Part shown: one piece after another, positions 20,089 to 22,789 of the stretch | How positions within the stretch are numbered: position 1 is the first letter of the stretch | Layout: the number at the start of each line of letters is the position of its first letter | DNA from: a virus | Direction: 5' to 3' (one strand) | IMG/VR virus record: IMGVR_UViG_3300030047_000127 | Span: 1-22,789 of that record | Length of the DNA: 22,789 nucleotides | Notes under the pieces: generated by a model | Databases searched by the model: none | What the model saw: only the letters and a program-made list of their open reading frames with translations | Told to the model about the DNA's origin: nothing | Position numbers and translations under genes: made by a program

Positions 20089-20300
20089 TGGCTACCAAGA
20101 AGATCTACTGCGTTCGACGCCACAAGTCAGAGGAACCCCGAATCGCGTTCATGAACCGCAGCGATGCGATGGTGATTGCCCGCGCCATGTCCTACGTCGA
20201 GGACAGCGACTCGGTAGACGAGTTCGTATCGGAGCTTGATTTCATCGATTCGCTGGGAGACATCCAATCGTTTGTCAAGCCGCGGGCGGTGATGGAGTGA
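20088..20300 (+). CDS. Hypothetical protein, paralogue of the 21070 gene product
   Basis: This 70-residue protein begins MATKKIYCVRRHKSEEPRIA and continues FMNRSDAMVIARAMS, with an acidic C-terminal half. The pattern KK(I/V)Y-x-VR, then P-x-x-AF, then DA lies at matching spacing in the protein starting at 21070. This suggests an old duplication of a small alpha/beta domain. It is translationally coupled on both sides (TGATG overlaps). Confidence 0.58.
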   Translation: MATKKIYCVRRHKSEEPRIAFMNRSDAMVIARAMSYVEDSDSVDEFVSELDFIDSLGDIQSFVKPRAVME

Positions 20301-20641
20301 TGGAGCAGATGGCACTTATCGACACCGGAAAGGGCGACGAATTTACCGCCAAGGCGATGCGGTGGATAGACGAGAACCGCGATGCATGGGGTTGGATGTG
20401 CCGCAAGGCCCAGAAGTACGCCAAGGCCGGACAAAGGTTCGGCATCGGCGCCCTGTGCGAGGAAGTCCGCTGGCACATGCACCTCGAAGGTATCGACGGG
20501 TTTAAGGTCAACAACAACATCCGCGCGGCCCTGGCACGGCAGATGATCCGGCAGTTCCCCAATGTCCGCAAGTACTTGGAGATACGCGAATCCGCTTGCG
20601 ACGTTTCAACTGATTCGGTGAAACAGGCGAACGACCTATGA
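20300..20641 (+). CDS. Hypothetical early phage protein
   Basis: This 113-residue protein is mostly helical: KAMRWIDENRDAWGWMCRKA, then RFGIGALCEEVRWHMHLEG, then KVNNNIRAALARQMIRQFPN and YLEIRESACD. The NNNIRAALAR and LEIR motifs recur in proteins encoded near RusA genes in Firmicutes and actinobacterial phages. They suggest a nucleic-acid-related accessory role, unproven. ATG 20300 overlaps the upstream stop. Confidence 0.62.
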   Translation: MEQMALIDTGKGDEFTAKAMRWIDENRDAWGWMCRKAQKYAKAGQRFGIGALCEEVRWHMHLEGIDGFKVNNNIRAALARQMIRQFPNVRKYLEIRESACDVSTDSVKQANDL

Positions 20642-21060
20642 GGCAGACGTTCAGCATTCCGGGCCGCTTGATGGGCCTGAACGAGTATATAGACGCCTGT
20701 AGGACGAACAAGCACGTCGGGGCCAAAGCGAAATCGGAGCAGACCGAAGCCGTCACATGGGCGATACGGTCAGCCGGCATCAAACCCATGGACGGGCCTA
20801 TCGAGGTCGGAATCTCATGGATAGAGGGACGCAAGAAGAACGGCGCCCTCCGCGATGTGGACAACATCCAATTCGCGAGCAAGTTCATCCTAGACGGACT
20901 GGTGGATTGCGGGATCGTCCCGGACGATTCGCCGAAGTTCATACGCAACGTCTACCACCACTACAGGTTCAACGCCAACAACCCGCACATCGAAGTGACC
21001 GTCATGCCGTACAACCCGGACGGCCGTATGGTCGGATACTTGCCGGTTACGGGAATCTAA
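20638..21060 (+). CDS. RusA-type Holliday junction resolvase
   Basis: This 140-residue protein has the RusA signature RDVDNIQFASKFILDGLVDC, with acidic residues Asp73, Asp75 and Asp90 placed like the metal-binding aspartates of RusA. The N-terminal IPGRLMGLNEYIDACRTNKH is also typical. Members cut four-way DNA junctions symmetrically, resolving recombination or branched replication intermediates before packaging. Start ATG overlaps the upstream stop by 4 nt. Grouping with the ERF gene fits a phage recombination module. Confidence 0.87.
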   Translation: MRQTFSIPGRLMGLNEYIDACRTNKHVGAKAKSEQTEAVTWAIRSAGIKPMDGPIEVGISWIEGRKKNGALRDVDNIQFASKFILDGLVDCGIVPDDSPKFIRNVYHHYRFNANNPHIEVTVMPYNPDGRMVGYLPVTGI

Positions 21061-21069
21061 GGAGCAGAA

Positions 21070-21333
21070 ATGAAGAAGGTATACATCGTCCGCAAAGACG
21101 ATTATTCGGACACGCCGATCATGGCTTTCGACAATTACAACGACGCGGTGCATGCCGCCGCATCGCTGAGCGGCAAGAGCGAGACCGCGAATAAGCTCGT
21201 CCTCTCGTTGCCTTATTTCACGAACGAGCCGATCAGCATCGACACGAAAGACCTCCAATCGGTCATAGATATGACGATCAAAGCCACGACGTGCGCTTTC
21301 GAATCAGTCAAGAAGACCGATGAACCCGACTGA
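21070..21333 (+). CDS. Hypothetical protein, paralogue of the 20088 gene product
   Basis: This 87-residue protein begins MKKVYIVRKDDYSDTPIMAF and continues DNYNDAVHAAASLSG, parallel to the protein starting at 20088. The C-terminal half is unrelated to it. AAGGAG precedes the ATG. The start overlaps nothing, but the stop is coupled to the next gene (TGATG). Function unknown. Confidence 0.58.
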   Translation: MKKVYIVRKDDYSDTPIMAFDNYNDAVHAAASLSGKSETANKLVLSLPYFTNEPISIDTKDLQSVIDMTIKATTCAFESVKKTDEPD

Positions 21334-21545
21334 TGGGCGCGGTGGAACCAAGCGAACTGGCTGACATGTTCTTAGCGGAGCAGGATCGCCGGTTCGAGGA
21401 ATCAAAGCAAGGTAAGAAATGCCGGGATTGCGGCAGGTGCGTCCTGCCGGATTTCGGGCACAAGGATGCAGGCTGGTGCCTCGAATACGGGGAGTTCGTA
21501 GACCTCGATTCGTCGGTAGCCGACTGCGAGAGGTGGGGAGAATGA
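21333..21545 (+). CDS. Small Cys-rich protein
   Basis: This 70-residue protein has an N-terminal helix (ELADMFLAEQDRRFEE). A Cys cluster follows: CRDCGRC at about 30-36, a WC pair near 49-50, and a last Cys in DCERWGE. Such short Cys-rich proteins are common in early phage operons. The spacing allows zinc or Fe-S binding, which cannot be told apart here. Confidence 0.6.
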   Translation: MGAVEPSELADMFLAEQDRRFEESKQGKKCRDCGRCVLPDFGHKDAGWCLEYGEFVDLDSSVADCERWGE

Positions 21546-22378
21546 ACGAGATAGCGAAGTATACGCCGCCCGTCATCGAGTGCGACTTCAAGTCGATGCA
21601 GGAGCGGTTGGACAAGGAGCTGGAACCCTACAAGGGATACAGCGAAGAGCAGATCGCCGTTATGGACGAGGAAGCCGTCAAGGTTTCCGCCAAGGCCCTG
21701 CGAGGCATGTTCAAGGACATCGACGAATCGCGCAAGGAGATAAAGCGCAAGTATAACGAGCCCTTGAACCGGTTCGAAGCCGGCGTAAAGGGAATAACCG
21801 AGCAGATAAACGCCACGCTCTCACTGTTCTCCAGCGTCGAGAAGCGCAACGAGGAAGCACGGAAAGAGGAACGCCGCTCAACGCTCGAAGAGGACTGGAA
21901 AGGGGCGGTCGGCGACCTTGCCGAACTGGTGCCGTACTCGGTCATCGAGGACACGAAGTGGCTCAACAAGACCACGACCATGAAGAAGGCCGAGGACGAG
22001 CTCTTCGCCAAGATTACCAAAGTATTGGAGGACAGGCGGACGCTTTCGAGCCTGTGCCTACCGCACGCCGAAGCGTGCGACGCGCTCTATTGCAGGACGC
22101 TCGACCTGCAGAAGGCGATAGACGAGGACAAGCGGCTCACCGAAGCAGAGGCGGAAGCGGCGGCACGCGCTCGCAGGGCCATGGAGATAGACCGACAGGC
22201 GCAGAAGCGCCACGAGTCGGCACCTACTCAGGAAAACCCGCAAACGCCCGTCAGCGAGCCTGTGAAGACATGGGAGCTTAAGTTCAGCGGGACGCACAGC
22301 CATGCGGTACTTATCGCCAAGTACGTCTCGACGGTAGGAGCGCAGGGCATCGGGGCTATCAAGGCGGTGGCCGAATGA
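21542..22378 (+). CDS. DUF1351-type phage protein
   Basis: This 278-residue protein starts at ATG 21542 (4-nt overlap with the preceding stop). It has the order typical of DUF1351: an N-terminal segment, a basic helix (SRKEIKRKYNEPLNRFEAGV), a long coiled coil (RNEEARKEERRSTLEE) and WLNKTTTMKKAEDELFAKI. A second charged helix follows at about 190-225, then a disordered Pro/Gln stretch. A small beta end follows (TWELKFSGTHSHAVLIAKYV). The family usually sits immediately before a recombinase gene, as here, and is thought to support single-strand annealing. The biochemical role is not known. Confidence 0.78.
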   Translation: MNEIAKYTPPVIECDFKSMQERLDKELEPYKGYSEEQIAVMDEEAVKVSAKALRGMFKDIDESRKEIKRKYNEPLNRFEAGVKGITEQINATLSLFSSVEKRNEEARKEERRSTLEEDWKGAVGDLAELVPYSVIEDTKWLNKTTTMKKAEDELFAKITKVLEDRRTLSSLCLPHAEACDALYCRTLDLQKAIDEDKRLTEAEAEAAARARRAMEIDRQAQKRHESAPTQENPQTPVSEPVKTWELKFSGTHSHAVLIAKYVSTVGAQGIGAIKAVAE

Positions 22379-22789
22379 GCGACGAGCGCACCATAGACGA
22401 CCGCTTGGCAGCGGCCCAGGGGAACATAGCCAACCCGAAGATGGACGCTGAAGCCGACATGGGGCGCTTCAAGACCAAGTACGCGACCCTCGCTAACGTC
22501 CTAGACGTGGTAAGGCCCGCATGCAACAAGGAGGGATTGTTCCTCACCCAGCGGCTCATCGAGAAGAAGGACGGGAAGAGCGCGGTAATCACGAAGGTGT
22601 CTTGCGGCGGCAAGTCCGAGACATTGGATATGTTCCCGGTCGACGTGGTGCCTAACATGCAATCTTTCGGTTCGACCATCACATACGCGCGGCGTTACAG
22701 CCTGTTGAATGCTTTCGGCATAGCAGGGGCCGACGACGATGACGGGACAGGCGGAGAGCAGCAGGAAGCGCCCGAATCGGATGCATCGC
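22375..22789 (+). CDS. ERF-family single-strand annealing protein (partial at 3' end)
   Basis: The frame starts at ATG 22375 (ATGA overlap) and runs off the right edge after 138 codons. It has the hallmark ERF region: FKTKYATLANVLDVVRPACN, then MQSFGSTITYARRYSLLNAF and GIAGADDDDG. ERF proteins bind ssDNA and anneal complementary strands, supporting genome circularisation and recombination of phages. The acidic, Gln-rich stretch at the edge is the start of the linker found after the ERF core, so the core is nearly complete. Confidence 0.87.
   Translation, partial: MSDERTIDDRLAAAQGNIANPKMDAEADMGRFKTKYATLANVLDVVRPACNKEGLFLTQRLIEKKDGKSAVITKVSCGGKSETLDMFPVDVVPNMQSFGSTITYARRYSLLNAFGIAGADDDDGTGGEQQEAPESDAS

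Noticed and set aside
1-22789. CRISPR array, diversity-generating retroelement, transposase or toxin-antitoxin pair
   Set aside because: No regularly spaced repeats, reverse transcriptase, transposase motifs or recognisable toxin fold were found. The paired adhesion genes have no template-repeat arrangement.

Overview
This window is part of a temperate tailed phage with siphovirus-type tail genes. Its host is probably a Gram-positive actinobacterium, and a gut-type Coriobacteriia fits best. The support is strong AAGGAGG-type ribosome binding sites, moderate to high GC, the capsid, scaffold and tail gene types, and a GH25 lysozyme. The host class is an inference and could be wrong. No terminase, replication initiator, tRNA gene or bacterial housekeeping gene is visible.

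Layout. Positions 1-14625 hold the late genes, all on the + strand and tightly packed: portal C-terminus, MuF/VG15 head protein, scaffold, HK97-fold capsid, four neck and connector genes, tail tube, tail assembly chaperone with a -1 frameshift signal, tape measure, distal tail protein, tail hub, two receptor-binding-type proteins with matching C-termini, an anchored small protein, holin and GH25 endolysin. A terminator follows. Positions 14684-15095 have no gene. They hold the attachment site: a 45-nt fragment matching the 3' part of a tRNA-Val(CAC) gene, flanked by a 22-nt direct repeat and followed by a strong terminator. Positions 15096-17291 (- strand) hold the lysogeny genes: integrase, a membrane-anchored candidate superinfection-exclusion protein, and an XRE repressor. 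A divergent promoter and operator region at 17327-17415 separates them from a Cro-like gene. Positions 17435-22789 hold early genes, mostly + strand: small hypothetical and Cys-rich proteins, an excisionase-type HTH protein, RusA resolvase, a DUF1351 protein and the start of an ERF single-strand annealing protein.

How it fits together. Lysis genes and integrase lie on either side of one undivided attP, so the sequence shows the unintegrated genome (virion or excised circle) and not a prophage. The repressor and the membrane protein form one operon that would be expressed in a lysogen. The opposing promoter drives Cro and the early genes. A boxA-like element at 18498 suggests Nus-factor antitermination of the early transcript. 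RusA and ERF point to recombination-dependent replication or repair.

Most notable: the same 52-residue module sits at the C-terminus of the capsid protein and inside the tail tube protein. Other points are the canonical slippery site plus hairpin for the tail chaperone, the tRNA-Val attP with a phage-borne terminator, the boxA element, a probable frameshift at an A6 run in an early gene, and hairpins with identical GCAC loops ahead of the scaffold gene.
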